Shown: positions 14,400-23,734 of the stretch, piece by piece
How the letters are laid out: the number at the start of each line of letters is the position of its first letter
Numbering within the stretch: position 1 is the stretch's first letter
DNA from: Prochlorothrix hollandica PCC 9006 = CALU 1027
GTDB taxonomy: Bacteria; Cyanobacteriota; Cyanobacteriia; Prochlorotrichales; Prochlorotrichaceae
Reading direction: 5' to 3'
DNA length: 64,000 nucleotides
Assembly (NCBI RefSeq): GCF_000332315.1
Contig: NZ_KB235933.1
Span: 655,236-719,235 of the forward strand
Program-made: the position numbers and the translations under genes
Notes under the pieces: generated by a model
What the model was told of the DNA's origin: nothing
Databases searched by the model: none
What the model saw: only the letters and a program-made list of their open reading frames with translations

Positions 14400-17300
14400 T
14401 AAGTCTTCAGGACGGGAGAATTGGAAAGCACCTGCTGCTTCAGCGAGGGCATCTTGCTTGTCTTGGGTGGCAAAGCCGAGTTCATCGTATTCCCCATTAC
14501 CCGCCAAATCAGGACGGTAGTAATCGATCGCAACGAAGGCACCATCGCGGCTTTCACCAGTACCATTGAACTCTTCGGGGCTGGTTTCACCGCTGTCGGC
14601 CACCCAAACATAGAGTTTGCCACTGGCTAAACCATTGCGTACCAGGAAGTCATCCCCTTCACCTTCCCCTTTGTTACCCACATACAGTAGCAGAGGCGCA
14701 CCACCGCGATCGTCACCGATCAGGAGTGCAATCTTATCGGTTGTACCGGTATCCAGTTCAGTGACACTTTCCCAAGCTGCCCGACCCATCCAGGGCAAGG
14801 CATAGAGGGTGTTGGTGTCAGGATCGAGGGCAAACTCCGTACCACCGTCAGCTTCTTCCCCTGTAAAGAACATGGAGTCCACCAGACCGCGACCCTCACC
14901 AAACTGCTCGGCTTCGATGTACTGGGCAGAGCAGAGGCGATTCAAACCTTCAAATTCCAGGTCACTGGCTTCATCCACCAGTTCACCGGCTCGGTTGTAA
15001 ATCTTGTTGTAGGCCAGACCGGTAGACTCCAGTTGACGAGTGTCTTTGTTGATGTCGAAGTAAGAAACCCGTGCGCCCGTTAACTGCACATCATCGGAGG
15101 TGTCGGCAGTGCCTTGGGTTAAGGTGTAGGTATAGCCAGCATCAGGACGCAGTTCGTGGTTGGCGAGAACCCGTACCGTATCTTCATCCAGGGCAAAGGC
15201 TCCTAAACCATCTAAGATGCCAGGGGGCGTGTAGGCTGCTCCGTTGACACTGAAGCTTTCACCCACGGTGAATACTGGATCCACGGTGTAGCCCTCCAGT
15301 CCAGTCATTTGGGCCGGAGCAGCAGTGTCAAAGGGTGTTTCAGGGGAAAGTTCAGTGTAGGCAATGAGGGGTTCAGTGATGTTGAACAGGAAGATTTGCC
15401 CCCCCTGATCCGCAAGACGATCGGCCACAAGACCACCGGATTCACTGGCCTGTTGCACCACACCGAGGAAGGTCTGTTCCTCCAGAGGCAAGCTACCAAT
15501 GATCTCTTGAATGGCGGTACCCGTGAGTTCTTCCTGGGTATAGAAGGTTCCGTCTTCCTTCTTGGCTACCAGGTGACTGACGTTCCAGGTACCGGAAAAC
15601 TCTGCACCGGTTGCCCGGGAGAAGGTACCAGGGATAGCGGCTACACCAGCTTGGGCGCGGGGGTTGAGGGAACCACCAGCGGAAGCGAGGAAGTAGCCCG
15701 TACCCGGATCGGTCAGTTGCAAGGTCTCGGAATCGATCGGAAGCACGTACTTGCGCTCGCCGTAGTCGTTGCCGGAGTCTTCATCGACAATGAGGTAGTC
15801 GCCATCAGCGGTTTTGACCCACTGAAGACCGTCAGGCTGATCGGCATAGGCTCGATTGCGTTCCACATGGGTGGCATGGGTTGCGGTGCCGTCAGGATTG
15901 TTCGGACCAACAGGAGCTGCGCCCTTGCCATTGGTTTCTAGGGTGAGGGAGCCATCCACACCGGCGAGAATACGGGTAACATCGGCGGACAGGTAATCTG
16001 GCAAGCCGTTATTGTCAAGGTCGTTTTCCAGGTCAGTGACGATGTTGTTAAAGTCAATGCCCAGGATGGCACGAGCGTCGGTCAGGTTGATGACGTAGCG
16101 AGATTGGTTGATGTCGGGGTCAACGGCGGGGTGTTCTACTTTGCTGTCGCCATTGAAGAAGGTGTAACCGTCGGGTTGCTCGTTGGCTTCCACTACACCC
16201 TCTACGGTGTCACCGTCTTGTAACCAGCGGTAAACTTCCGTGTCACCGGCATTTTCCGGGGTGTCGAAACCATTCCAGCGATAGTCCGTAGCGTAGTAGC
16301 GCACACCAAAGGTGTCGGGCGCAGACCCATTGGTGGCGTAGGCGTTGAGCATTTCGGTATCGGCATCTACGTTGGTAATGCCCAGGCCGGCGTAGGTTTC
16401 AGCCGTGGCAGCCATCCCGTAGAGTTGACCGAAGAGCAGACCATTACGAGCTAAGAAGGCATCCCGATCGGACAAACCAGTGTAGTCGGCGATCGCATTG
16501 CCACTGGCATCAAAATCTTTCTTACCGATGTAGATTTTCAGAGGAGCGGGTTCCACTTCCAGGTTGTAACCGGACATGGCCAGCACCACATAGTCCTCAT
16601 GACCGGAGTTGATTGGCATAATTTTTTCGTAGCCCGACTGACCCAACACGGGGGCAGTGTAGGCGACCTCGTTGGCAATATCCACCACCATTGAGGCTAA
16701 GCCCATCGTGTTGTCGGTGAAGAAGTCATTGCCACCGCGACTTTCATACATGGTATCGCCAATGTTCCACTCTTCGCCCATCAGCCACACATCGTCGGCA
16801 AAGCCAATTCCGTCACCATACTTGTTGGCTTGCTCGTAGTAGGCACCGCAGAAGGAGTGGAAGAACCAGTCGGCTTGGGTCAACTGGAAGTCTTCATCAA
16901 ACTCGTAAAGGGTTCCATCGGCTCCGGTCTGGTTGCCCCACTTGGCGCTCAGATCGCTAGTATTGGCATTCTTGCCATCGACAATCTCGCCAAAGACGTT
17001 GTACACCGTGTTAAAGAGGTGACCGGCCCCCTCAAACATTTCGCTAGCAGCGCTGTCGTTGTTGAGGAAGTCCGCAAAGGCGGCGCGGTTGTAGTCGATC
17101 GCGTGGACGTGGGAACCGGTGAAGCTCACTCCACTATCCATGAACCAAGGGTAGGTTTCGTTGGACATCGTGGCGTAGGACTCGGACTGGTAAACCACGC
17201 GGATGGTGTCTTCATCCAGCAGCCAAGCCGCTTGACCATCGGGATAGCCCGTCAGGACGTGACCGGTGTTGGGATCAATTTCACCAACGGTGGCCAGAGC

Positions 17301-19676
17301 CTTGAAGGTACCGTAGGGGAAAGCGGTGTCACCACTTTCACCGTCAACTAAATGCTCAGGCAGAGTAGAACTGCCAGCTTGGGGAATCAGGGCTGTGGTT
17401 TCACCAATCTTGGCACTGAAGTCTAGGGAAATCAGTTGGGTTTCGCCACTGTTGTCATTTACACCATCGTTGTCGTTGATGATCCAAATCTTATTCTCAG
17501 TCACCGCCAGACCTTCTAGCTTTTCGGGCATTAAACCACCCGTAGCGGTGAAGTCTGGAATCAGGTTGCGCACAAATTCCTTCTCGATCGTGTCCCCGTC
17601 GGCTAAACCAGACAGGTTGATGGAATAGAGACGCTTAACTGCTGCATCGGGACCACCCTGGTTGTCCCGCTCTAGGACGAGGAAGTTGTTGTTACCCAGG
17701 GGCGAAATGTCCGATAGACCAACCCAGCCGCCGTTTTGAGACTCAACCGCATCCAGGGGATAGAAGTAATCGCCCACCCACTCGGAGGTTGCAGTGTCAT
17801 AAACCAACACGCGGGGGTTCGGATCCCCATCCCAGGCCCGTTGGAGAATGACGGTCAGCTTGTCTTCATCGTAGGCAACGCCTTCTAAGCCAAAGCGAAT
17901 CTGCTTGGCATTCACATCATCGGGTAGGGTAATGACCTCTGCGATCGTTCCCGTCGCTGCGTCAACCTTGAAGAGGTAGTTGAGAATCTTGTTCGCATCC
18001 CCAGCGGCTCCGGACCCTTCGGAAGCAATCCAGAGGAAACCATCGCCAGTGGCGGCAATGCCTTCGGGGTCGATGTTGACGGTTTTATCCGCATCGGCGT
18101 TGACCCGATCGGGACGCAAAGCCGCAAACACGCCATTGGTGTCTTTGATGGTGGTGGCGGTGGTCAGGCTGGCGGTGGCGGTGGAGGTGTCGATCGTGAA
18201 GAAGCGGTTAGAGCCATAGAAGCTATCTTCCACCGCATAGAGGGTATCGCCTGGGCCAGCAGCCAGACCAGACATCGCGCCCCAGGGAATCGGTGCGCCA
18301 TTGGCTCCGTCTACAGATTGGAGGGTAGGGTAAGTCGCAGCCGCATCAGAGTATTGGTAGATATTGAGAACGGAGCGAATCACGGCACCCCGATCGTCTG
18401 CTTCAGAAGCAACCACCAACAGATTGCGATCGGGAATGGCTTTACCGCCTTCGGGAGCCACACCAGCGGGTAGAACTTGCTCAAATACGGGAGCAGTGGG
18501 ATCGTCCACGTTGTAAACAAAGACCAGGCTGGAGCGCTCGGAGTTGACGAAGAGGTAATCGGTTTCACCGTAGGTGGCAAACTCAATGTTCTCCGGCTCA
18601 TTGCCTTTGTTCTCAGAGCGGGCATCGGGGTAGTGTCCCACCTGGGCGGCAATCTGATCCATCTCATTGCCGGAGGTGTAAACTACGTTGCCTTCGAGAT
18701 CAAAAATGGTGAAGCCTCGGCTACCGCCATCCAGATCCCCTTCGTCAGCGGTGGCAATATACTCGGTACCGATGAAGGTAATCCCATCGGGTTCGCGGGG
18801 GATATCTTCCAGGAAAGAAGTTTGGTCGATGATGGCGGGGTCTTCTTCTACGGTGTCAATGCCATCCAAATCTACCGTGCCAGCGGAGAAGCTGTTAGTC
18901 ACTTCACCCGTTTCCAGGTCGATCAGAACGATCGCGTTGTTCTCTTGCAGGGTTACAGCGGCAATATTATCGGTGCTGATGTCCACAAACTCCGGCTCTG
19001 GGTCAGTGGCTTCCGTCAGCCCGGTCAGTCCAGTTAAAGTAACAACGCTGGTTGTCCAGTTTGCAGGATTCGCATCGGCGGTGTTGACAATAACTACATT
19101 ACCGGCGGGTAGTTGAGGCAGTGCCCCATCGTTGAGATCTTCGTCCCGCTCGTTTTCAATGGCGATGACCGCGTAGGTTCCATCAGGGCTGACGGCGATC
19201 GAGTCCGGTTGACCGCCAATATTCCAAGACTGGACGATTTGCTGGGTTGCCAGATCGATCGCCCGCAATTGGCCAGAGGGGTTCACAAAGTCCGCACTGG
19301 TGTTAACGGCAACTAGGACATAATCTCCCAACACCGTCACACTGGTCGGCTCACCAGCCATGTCCAGTTCCCCTAAGCCAACGGGGGCAGCGGGGTTAGT
19401 AATATCTACAAAGCCGATCGTTCCCTGGGGAGAGTTGGAATACACAAGGGTATTGCCATCGGTACTAGCGGCAACAATTTCAGCAGCAGTCTCGGTATTG
19501 GTGTTGCTGTTGGGTTCAATCTGGCTAGCAACGACAAAAGAGGCGATGCGGTTAAATTGAGACATCTTATCACTCAAAATAGGGTTCAATGTAACCATCT
19601 GGCTAGCAACGACAAAAGAGGCGATGCGGTTAAATTGAGACATTTTATCACTCAAAATAGGGTTCAATGTAACCAT
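14388..19676 (-). CDS. Giant PhoX/phytase-like extracellular phosphatase, 5' part of IS-split gene
   Basis: A multidomain secreted phosphatase of over 1,760 codons, with about 540 more in the 3' part at 11906. In order: a choice-of-anchor/YVTN-type beta-propeller (residues about 65-470; EPTSVTVLGDYVLVAV, GQPDSIAVSPDGTYAVIAIE), an esterase-like phytase domain (about 480-780; NIDPEGIAATGDGFLWIASE, GLEGVAYDEDKLTVILQR), a first PhoX/DUF839-type domain (about 790-1480) and a second DUF839-type domain (from about 1560), which is cut at SRPED by the IS. PhoX enzymes are Ca/Fe alkaline phosphatases; phytase-like domains act on organic phosphate. The frame opens at a GTG at 19706, but four ATGs lie inside a 78-bp tandem duplication; 19676 is taken provisionally. 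No Sec signal peptide is seen. In its present state the protein ends 2-3 residues into the IS. Confidence 0.82.
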   Translation of the reverse strand: MVTLNPILSDKMSQFNRIASFVVASQMVTLNPILSDKMSQFNRIASFVVASQIEPNSNTNTETAAEIVAASTDGNTLVYSNSPQGTIGFVDITNPAAPVGLGELDMAGEPTSVTVLGDYVLVAVNTSADFVNPSGQLRAIDLATQQIVQSWNIGGQPDSIAVSPDGTYAVIAIENERDEDLNDGALPQLPAGNVVIVNTADANPANWTTSVVTLTGLTGLTEATDPEPEFVDISTDNIAAVTLQENNAIVLIDLETGEVTNSFSAGTVDLDGIDTVEEDPAIIDQTSFLEDIPREPDGITFIGTEYIATADEGDLDGGSRGFTIFDLEGNVVYTSGNEMDQIAAQVGHYPDARSENKGNEPENIEFATYGETDYLFVNSERSSLVFVYNVDDPTAPVFEQVLPAGVAPEGGKAIPDRNLLVVASEADDRGAVIRSVLNIYQYSDAAATYPTLQSVDGANGAPIPWGAMSGLAAGPGDTLYAVEDSFYGSNRFFTIDTSTATASLTTATTIKDTNGVFAALRPDRVNADADKTVNIDPEGIAATGDGFLWIASEGSGAAGDANKILNYLFKVDAATGTIAEVITLPDDVNAKQIRFGLEGVAYDEDKLTVILQRAWDGDPNPRVLVYDTATSEWVGDYFYPLDAVESQNGGWVGLSDISPLGNNNFLVLERDNQGGPDAAVKRLYSINLSGLADGDTIEKEFVRNLIPDFTATGGLMPEKLEGLAVTENKIWIINDNDGVNDNSGETQLISLDFSAKIGETTALIPQAGSSTLPEHLVDGESGDTAFPYGTFKALATVGEIDPNTGHVLTGYPDGQAAWLLDEDTIRVVYQSESYATMSNETYPWFMDSGVSFTGSHVHAIDYNRAAFADFLNNDSAASEMFEGAGHLFNTVYNVFGEIVDGKNANTSDLSAKWGNQTGADGTLYEFDEDFQLTQADWFFHSFCGAYYEQANKYGDGIGFADDVWLMGEEWNIGDTMYESRGGNDFFTDNTMGLASMVVDIANEVAYTAPVLGQSGYEKIMPINSGHEDYVVLAMSGYNLEVEPAPLKIYIGKKDFDASGNAIADYTGLSDRDAFLARNGLLFGQLYGMAATAETYAGLGITNVDADTEMLNAYATNGSAPDTFGVRYYATDYRWNGFDTPENAGDTEVYRWLQDGDTVEGVVEANEQPDGYTFFNGDSKVEHPAVDPDINQSRYVINLTDARAILGIDFNNIVTDLENDLDNNGLPDYLSADVTRILAGVDGSLTLETNGKGAAPVGPNNPDGTATHATHVERNRAYADQPDGLQWVKTADGDYLIVDEDSGNDYGERKYVLPIDSETLQLTDPGTGYFLASAGGSLNPRAQAGVAAIPGTFSRATGAEFSGTWNVSHLVAKKEDGTFYTQEELTGTAIQEIIGSLPLEEQTFLGVVQQASESGGLVADRLADQGGQIFLFNITEPLIAYTELSPETPFDTAAPAQMTGLEGYTVDPVFTVGESFSVNGAAYTPPGILDGLGAFALDEDTVRVLANHELRPDAGYTYTLTQGTADTSDDVQLTGARVSYFDINKDTRQLESTGLAYNKIYNRAGELVDEASDLEFEGLNRLCSAQYIEAEQFGEGRGLVDSMFFTGEEADGGTEFALDPDTNTLYALPWMGRAAWESVTELDTGTTDKIALLIGDDRGGAPLLLYVGNKGEGEGDDFLVRNGLASGKLYVWVADSGETSPEEFNGTGESRDGAFVAIDYYRPDLAGNGEYDELGFATQDKQDALAEAAGAFQFSRPEDLERV
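19521..19676 (-). repeat. 78-bp tandem duplication of the gene start
   Basis: 19521-19598 and 19599-19676 are almost identical (one difference seen, C/T in GACATCTTATC versus GACATTTTATC). Each copy encodes MVTLNPILSDK then MSQFNRIASFVVASQ, so the phosphatase gene has two consecutive copies of its N-terminus and of its possible start codons. Confidence 0.92.
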
Positions 19677-19706
19677 TAAGGAAGAATGCAATCTATCGGG
19701 CTTCAC

Positions 19707-19968
19707 CCCTCCGATAACCTGAGGTCATTCCCATTGGACTGGGTGGAACTGGCAAGCATCGGCTGTCATAGTCCGTCGAGTCCCTGGAAAACAGGTATGA
19801 GGCAAGGAGCAGCTTTCATGGAGAAGTGCAGGGGGATAGACGATGTGAGGGGCAGTAACCATGCCCACATCATTTGGATCTGCATCGCGATCTGCATCGT
19901 GATCTGCTACAAAACCAAGGCCGATCTCAAGCAGATGATCGCGCCCTACTCAGGGTTTCATCCCAAGG
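19707..19968. promoter_or_regulatory. Upstream region of the giant phosphatase gene
   Basis: About 260 bp without a gene. It contains GCATCGCGATCTGCATCGTGATCTGC repeats near 19882-19905. At its far end and just beyond, three GGTTAA blocks (minus strand TTAACC) occur at 19968, 19989 and 20011, spaced 21-22 bp or about two helical turns. Cyanobacterial Pho boxes are repeats of CTTAACCT with 11-bp periodicity, so a PhoB/SphR site is possible but weak. Confidence 0.3.
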
Positions 19969-20460
19969 TTAAATCCAGCCCCTCTTTTGGTTAATGTCAG
20001 GGAGAAATTTGGTTAATGTTTGATTAAGACCCATGTTGCCATCCCCATTCAGGTCATACAAGTCAACCCGGTTAGCACTTGCGCCTGTGGGGAACGGATA
20101 GCTGTCACCGCCACCAGCCAGGAAGTTCAGCGTCACACTGAATCGCATCGCCACCCACAATGGCTGACCAGGATCAACCCAGGCATAGGTGCCAGGGGCG
20201 GTTGCAGCATTGAGTTGCGCCACGAGGTACTCGATCGCATTACCACTGGATCCCGCCTGAAAAGCATTCTCTAGCTCCACGAGGCCCAACACATCGGCCT
20301 CGATCGCCAGCACGGCGGTCACGAGTTTGTCGGTTTGGCGATCGAACTCATCAGCACTGTCCGTACCACGGGGATCTTGACCAATATTTGACCAATATTT
20401 GACCAATATTTGACCAATATTTGACCAATATTTGACCAATAACGGTATTCACCCCAGATC
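19969..20460 (-). pseudogene. Fragment of ExeM-like nuclease gene with 11-bp repeat expansion
   Basis: The segment translating as DPRGTDSADEFDRQTDKLVT through ATAPGTYAWVDPG is a near copy of the nuclease domain at about 8650-8870 of the intact-domain gene. It is then joined to unrelated sequence, with an EF-hand/dockerin-like DLYDLNGDGNMG tail, and stops. At its other end the single TTGACCAATAACGG of the parent has grown into an array of GACCAATATTT units. No start, no complete nuclease domain and only about 90 homologous codons remain, so this is a decayed duplicate. Confidence 0.75.
20379..20440. repeat. 11-bp tandem array (GACCAATATTT, 5 full + partial copy)
   Basis: Five perfect copies of GACCAATATTT at 20379-20433, then GACCAAT. 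The homologous place in the parent nuclease gene (about 8867-8880) has a single GACCAATA, so the array arose after duplication, inside a pseudogene. Confidence 0.93.
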
Positions 20461-20617
20461 TATCGATCGTTAGGGCAACCGAACCCTTCTCTGGCTCTCT
20501 ACCCTCCTATCGGGACGGGTTTAACCCAGGAAATTACATGAATTACTTGCTGGTTCCCAGGCTGGAGCGTGGGAACGAGAGGGCTGGGGAGCCGGGGATC
20601 GATCGGGATTGGGGCAA

Positions 20618-21250
20618 TCAGGGGGAGGGAGGGAATTGAACGCGATCGTAGAGTTCCGCGATCGTCAGGGTGGCGGGGATTTGGGTGAGGGTGAGGGTTT
20701 CGTTGGGATTGGTGTAGCGGGTGTAGCGCCAGTGGCGATCGTCCTGTTTGCAGTACTGCTCGACCCAAACTTGGTACTGATCAATCAAGAGATATTCCTG
20801 AAAACTGGCTAGGGTTTGGTAAGCGGCAAATTTCTGGGTTCGATCGTCTTCTTGGGTGGAGGTGGAGAGGATTTCGGCGATTAGCACCGCATCGGTGAGG
20901 GTGTCGGTGCGTCCCGGTAACAGTTGCAGATCGCCCTGGGTGACAAAAATATCGGGGTAGGTGTAGCGGTTGGTTTTGGGGATCTGGAGCCGCTGATCGG
21001 TCATAAAAACATCGTATTCGGTCTTTTTGAGCGCTAAATAGAGAGTTGCATAGAGATTGCCAATGATACGGTTATGGTTGGGGGTTCCTCCGACCATGGG
21101 AGTGATGACTCCGTTGTTGTAGTCGTGCTTGTCGGGGGCGGCGGCTTCGAGGGCGAAGTAGTCTTCGACCGTTGCGCTTGTGGTTACGCTTGCACTTGTG
21201 GTTACGCTTGCGCTTGTGGTTACGCTTGCAGACTGAAGTTGGGCAATCAT
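20618..21250 (-). CDS. Uma2-family (DUF820) restriction-like endonuclease fold protein
   Basis: About 210 aa, a member of the Uma2/DUF820 family that is greatly expanded in cyanobacteria and has the PD-(D/E)XK nuclease fold. Visible marks are HDYNNGVITPMVGGTPNHNR, the acidic YTYPDIFV strand (D of the motif) and LIAEILSTSTQEDDRTQK, where AEILS carries the E and a downstream K lies in RTQKF. Start taken at the ATG at 21250; the frame extends to a TTG at 21271. The N-terminus has a three-fold SVTTSA repeat from an 18-bp DNA unit (about 21173-21231), placed before the domain starts at TVEDYFAL. Function in vivo is unknown; many members are thought to be remnants or parts of mobile elements. Confidence 0.85.
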   Translation of the reverse strand: MIAQLQSASVTTSASVTTSASVTTSATVEDYFALEAAAPDKHDYNNGVITPMVGGTPNHNRIIGNLYATLYLALKKTEYDVFMTDQRLQIPKTNRYTYPDIFVTQGDLQLLPGRTDTLTDAVLIAEILSTSTQEDDRTQKFAAYQTLASFQEYLLIDQYQVWVEQYCKQDDRHWRYTRYTNPNETLTLTQIPATLTIAELYDRVQFPPSP

Positions 21251-21377
21251 GGTTATCCCTTGACAGGCCAAAGAACTGGAGGGCTGTAGGTTGGGCTAGC
21301 CATAGCCTAACCCAACAAGGAACGTGATGCGGTTGCGGAGGTGGGTCAGGTGTTTACCCATAGGGGGCACCGTCCGG

Positions 21378-23216
21378 TTAGGGCCGTGGGTTACAGCGGT
21401 ATAACTGGTAGCGGTAATCACCAATGCGATCGCCATAGGCCGAGTCCGCCACACAGTCCGGTAGGTCTAACGGGCGATTGCCCAGGCTATTGATCAGCCA
21501 CACCTGCAAGGGGGCAGCATCGGGGTTCAGGGTGGTTTGCATCCCTTGCACCGTATCCTCCATGGTTTGGAACGACTGATCGTAATTGAGCCAAGAGGTG
21601 AAGAAAAACTGGGGGCGTTGGGAGTCCGGTAAGGACTGAAACTGCCAGCCCAGACCCATTAAGCCGCCCACTTGGCCATAGTGAATGTGGCCCGTCACCA
21701 CCAAGGCTGGCGCTCCATAGGCCGGTGCCATGGCTTTAAACAGCAAGTCGGGCCGAGCATTTTGCAGATAGCCCCACTGCCCCACACTGGTGATGACACT
21801 GAGGGCCGCCACCCCCCCCACCCACCAGCGCCGTCCCTGGAGTCCATCCACCAGGGCAGCACTGACCAGGATTAACAGGGTCATGGCATAGGGAAACTGA
21901 AATCGGGGCGCTAGGGTCAGGTCTACCCCCAGAACATAGGTGAGCAGGAGGACGATCGCCCCCGTGGCCAGGGTATACCCCCCCAAGATCTGTAGCCCCA
22001 GGGGGATATCGGGGGTTCCTGGGTTCCGATCATCGGGTTGGGTTGCTGGGGGTTCTGCCGAGAATTCTAGCGACCATGGAGCGGGAACCGGGTTGGGCTG
22101 GGGAAGACCGAGGGACTGGAGAACCGACGAGTTGCCCCCGCAGGCTTTGCCCCAGACGGTCAGGCTGGTGCGGGTGAGGTGGACAAACAGATAGAGGGTC
22201 ACACAGCCCACCAACACCAAAATCCCTAGGGGTAGCACATTGAAATCCGACGGCAACATCAAAACCATAGACACCAGCCAGAGCCAGAGTCGTACCAAAG
22301 GATCGACGGTTTGGGAAAAGGGGGCGCTGGAGCGAACCCATTGGGTTAGGGAGGGATCCGTTGGGATGATCCCATAAAAGATCCAGATGGAACTGACGAG
22401 GGCCGTACCCAGAGCCGCCAGCCCCAAGGGACCCAGCCACTGCCGCCAGTGGATCTGGACTTGGCTGCGCCGCTGCACCAAACAGCCCAGCACCACCATG
22501 GCCTCTGCCCCTAGGCCCAGGGCGGAAAAATAATGGGAAGCCATGGCTAAGCCATTGGACAGAACCCAAAGGCCAATCCAACCATAGGACAGGGATCGGC
22601 CCCGATCGATGGCCCGAATCACCCCCACCAAGCCAACGAGGGACAACAGGAGCCACAATTGGGCAAAGCTATAGTGGCGGGCTTGGCGGGACAAAAACAG
22701 GAGCAGGGGAGAGAAGGCGGTGAGGGCTGCTGCTGTCTGGGCCAAGGGGGGCGATCGGAAGGTGAACCAACTGAGACCAAAGGTGGCGGGGATCAGGGCC
22801 ACCCCCATCAAGGCGCTGGGTGCCCGGAGCCAAAACAGGGACAGGGGCCGATCGGGGGTCCCCATCCAGTGCAACCAACCATGCATCATCAGAAAGAAGA
22901 GGGGAGGATGGTTGTCATCATGGCGGAGGCGGGTCACCACATCCATCAAGCTGCGCTGGGGATCCAGGGCCAGGGGATCCAGCAATTTATCCAGACTGAG
23001 AACCTGATTAATGGGGATGGTGTCAAAGCTCCGACCCAAGCTAAAGACCCAAGTGGCACATTCATCCGTCCAGGGGGCAAAATGCCCCAACCACAGGAAG
23101 CGCACGACTGCCCCCAGAACAGTCCACAGGGCCAAGTGGTAGTAATGCCGGGTCGATAATCTGGCGGAAAATACGGTGGGGTGCAAGGGAATAGAGACAG
23201 GCTCAGGCACTGACAT
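21378..23216 (-). CDS. GT-C (ArnT/PMT-like, family 39-type) glycosyltransferase, membrane
   Basis: A 612-aa polytopic membrane protein with the architecture of GT-C glycosyltransferases that use a polyprenyl-phosphate sugar. After a short cytosolic N-terminus and first membrane helix, the conserved acidic loop WTDECATW supplies the likely catalytic Asp/Glu, and DDNHPPLFFLMMHGW is the HPP motif typical of the ArnT/PMT/GT39 clan. At least nine further hydrophobic helices follow, then a soluble C-terminal part. It would transfer sugars in the periplasm or onto lipid carriers. The start ATG at 23216 is preceded by an intergenic region with the omega RNA of the next element reading the other way. 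No operon partner is seen, so the acceptor is unknown. Confidence 0.75.
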   Translation of the reverse strand: MSVPEPVSIPLHPTVFSARLSTRHYYHLALWTVLGAVVRFLWLGHFAPWTDECATWVFSLGRSFDTIPINQVLSLDKLLDPLALDPQRSLMDVVTRLRHDDNHPPLFFLMMHGWLHWMGTPDRPLSLFWLRAPSALMGVALIPATFGLSWFTFRSPPLAQTAAALTAFSPLLLFLSRQARHYSFAQLWLLLSLVGLVGVIRAIDRGRSLSYGWIGLWVLSNGLAMASHYFSALGLGAEAMVVLGCLVQRRSQVQIHWRQWLGPLGLAALGTALVSSIWIFYGIIPTDPSLTQWVRSSAPFSQTVDPLVRLWLWLVSMVLMLPSDFNVLPLGILVLVGCVTLYLFVHLTRTSLTVWGKACGGNSSVLQSLGLPQPNPVPAPWSLEFSAEPPATQPDDRNPGTPDIPLGLQILGGYTLATGAIVLLLTYVLGVDLTLAPRFQFPYAMTLLILVSAALVDGLQGRRWWVGGVAALSVITSVGQWGYLQNARPDLLFKAMAPAYGAPALVVTGHIHYGQVGGLMGLGWQFQSLPDSQRPQFFFTSWLNYDQSFQTMEDTVQGMQTTLNPDAAPLQVWLINSLGNRPLDLPDCVADSAYGDRIGDYRYQLYRCNPRP

Positions 23217-23328
23217 GGATAGGACGGGGGGGTATGGGTGAGAATATCAGTGAGGATATCAATGATTTGACCTGTTATCCTTAGGTCACAGGAGTCTCTA
23301 TGGGACTTTCGCCCGATCGCTGAGTTGG
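23217..23328. other. Spacer upstream of GT-C gene and IsrB element
   Basis: No gene is seen. This should hold the GT-C promoter (minus strand) and the left boundary of the IsrB element. In IscB/IsrB systems the guide is the sequence directly 5' of the omega RNA scaffold, so the bases around 23315-23345 are the candidate guide and flank. Confidence 0.4.
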
Positions 23329-23559
23329 CTGTGTCATGGTTGTCACCAACCCCGAACTAAAGCGACGGGGCTTGTCGAAAGCTAAAGCCAATAGCGGAAA
23401 GCAAGGGTAAGTGGGACTAGACAACGGCTGAGAAGCCAAATTGGAGCGCTGAGGGTGGCACCTCGCTAGACGTTACAGACTCCTCCCTAATCCGTAACCG
23501 CTCTGCGTTTCTAATGTCGAAGGGACTTATATAGCAGCCTTTATCGGGCAACCAAAACG
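23329..23559 (+). ncRNA. Candidate omega RNA (HEARO-type) of the IsrB element
   Basis: The 230 bp directly upstream of isrB have no reading frame but contain compact structure: CCCCG (23350-23354) pairing with CGGGG (23366-23370) around GAACTAAAGCGA, then GCTTGTCGAAAGCTAAAGCC, and GAGGGTGGCACCTC. IscB- and IsrB-family nucleases are known to use an omega RNA encoded just 5' of the protein gene (originally described as the HEARO motif). Position, size and structured, non-coding nature fit. I cannot run a covariance model, so the boundaries are approximate. Confidence 0.6.
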
Positions 23560-23734
23560 ATGCAGTATGTTCCAGTAGTCGATTCCAATCAACGCCCCCT
23601 GATGCCAACAACGCCCAACCGAGCAGAGCGTTGGAGCAAATCGGGCAAAGCGACTCCGTTCTTTCGGAAAGGTATCTTCTGTGTTCGGCTCAACGTCGAG
23701 CCGTCAGGGCGAGTCACCCAGTCCGTCGCTGTTG
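23560..23734 (+). pseudogene. isrB: IsrB (IscB-like RNA-guided nuclease), 5' fragment
   Basis: The first 58 codons carry the PLMP domain that marks IscB/IsrB proteins: VPVVDSNQRPLMPTTPNRA, with PLMP at residues 13-16, then SGKATPFFRKGIFCVRLN. The frame runs up to SVAV and is then broken by the IS at 23735. Joining 23560-23734 with 25204-26048 removes the IS and one 8-bp repeat and gives exactly 340 codons (339 aa), with SVAVGVDPGSKREGF across the junction. That is the length expected of IsrB (about 350 aa). The ATG at 23560 follows the candidate omega RNA. Confidence 0.85.
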
